Of a DNA stretch of 64,000 nucleotides, positions 63,680 through 64,000 are shown piece by piece. The position numbers and the translations under genes are program-made. The notes below the pieces were generated by a model. That model ran no database searches, had not been told where the DNA came from, and was given only the letters and a program-made list of their open reading frames with translations. Source of the DNA: Rhizobium sp. TH2 (GTDB lineage Bacteria > Pseudomonadota > Alphaproteobacteria > Rhizobiales > Rhizobiaceae); the NCBI RefSeq assembly GCF_024707525.1, contig NZ_CP062231.1, positions 2,666,001 to 2,730,000 on the forward strand, written 5' to 3'. How positions within the stretch are numbered: the first letter of the stretch is position 1; each line of letters begins with the position of its first letter.

Positions 63680-64000
63680 CTACTCGGCCGGCTGCACCAC
63701 GGCGCAATCCACGCAGTCCTCGGCTTCACCGGCAAGGCTCTTCTGGCCGAGCGCCACGATCGCCACGGTGATCGCACCCGCCGCGACCGAGGCCCAGAAG
63801 CCGCTCGCTGGCCCATAGGTATCGACCACCCAGCCCGACACGAACGCACCCAGCGCCATACCGATGCCGATCCCGGTCATCACCCAGGTCACGCCCTCGG
63901 TCAGCATCGCCTCCGGCACCCGCCGTTCGATCAGGCCGAAGGCGGTGATGAAGGTCGGCGAGATCGCGATGCCGCTGACGAAGACCGCCACAGCGAGCAG
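63680..64000 (-). CDS. MFS transporter, C-terminal part
   Basis: The frame is open to the right edge of the window; 106 residues are seen. Three hydrophobic helices separated by the loop EGVTWVMTGIGIGMALGAFV, then GWVVDTYGPASGFWASVAAG, look like the last helices of a drug-efflux-type MFS protein. The tail has two cysteines (DCVDCAVV). Substrate unknown; the start is outside the window. Confidence 0.8.
   Translation of the reverse strand: MLAVAVFVSGIAISPTFITAFGLIERRVPEAMLTEGVTWVMTGIGIGMALGAFVSGWVVDTYGPASGFWASVAAGAITVAIVALGQKSLAGEAEDCVDCAVVQPAE

Overview
The window is about 62% GC, densely coded and without rRNA, tRNA, CRISPR arrays or recognisable transposons. Gene content points to a chromosome of a Hyphomicrobiales (Rhizobiales) bacterium, most likely Rhizobiaceae or a close relative. 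Pointers are the plant-type class II DAHP synthase, a plant/cyanobacterial-type glutathione reductase (CVIRGC active site), a BA14K-family protein, the UvrB with long extra N- and C-terminal parts, the molybdopterin-binding/MocA fusion protein, and the neighbourhood gor, DUF2059, rpiA, gph, L,D-transpeptidase, fumC. I cannot name a species from the sequence alone.

Layout. 1-14.4 kb: end of a ferritin-like DUF455 gene, a membrane-anchored M23 peptidase, an RhlE-type helicase, Nudix, LysE and TfoX-like genes, a probable haem TonB receptor, the molybdopterin-binding/MocA fusion, nadE, small genes, an M50 peptidase and aroF/G class II. 14.4-25.2 kb: two small ORFs, LysR, VOC plus gor, DUF2059 plus rpiA, gph, an ArsR-SRPBCC pair, a large L,D-transpeptidase, fumC and a DUF4189 gene. 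25.6-34.2 kb: a diguanylate cyclase, a second ArsR-SRPBCC pair, a second L,D-transpeptidase, a C69-like peptidase, a nucleoside deoxyribosyltransferase plus M15 peptidase, a PPOX flavoprotein, and a divergent MarR/alpha-beta hydrolase pair. 34.3-38.5 kb: molybdenum cofactor genes moaA, mobA and mobB, interleaved with a transporter and a putative 29-residue ORF. 38.5-44.8 kb: thioesterase, GGDEF-EAL protein, DUF486, and the DUF1800-DUF1501 pair. 44.8-54 kb: an accessory-looking stretch with a four-gene acyl-chain operon (unknown/KAS III/ACP/alpha-beta hydrolase), a PAAR-like exported protein, and two exported proteins of unknown function. One of these has 1079 residues and a heptad Ser-Trp-His tail. 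54-64 kb: uvrB, a TetR/DUF6463 divergent pair, TerC, BA14K, two divergent RTX-type proteins (one with a CAP domain), an AlkD-like protein and the end of an MFS transporter.

Themes. Cell-wall remodelling is well represented (M23, two YkuD L,D-transpeptidases, M15). Molybdenum cofactor synthesis is spread over four loci. Several regulators (two ArsR, one MarR, one TetR) have clear symmetric operator candidates at or on their own start codons.

The most unusual observations are these. A palindromic intergenic element occurs twice (16161-16300 and 31608-31731), and its stem sequences differ between copies while staying self-complementary. An uncharacterised KAS III/ACP operon lies at 44787-47674. 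The Trp/His/Arg repeat protein lies at 49432-52671. A tiny ORF with a perfect AGGAGG and two hairpins sits in front of mobB. Function assignments rest on motif recognition by eye. No database search was possible.
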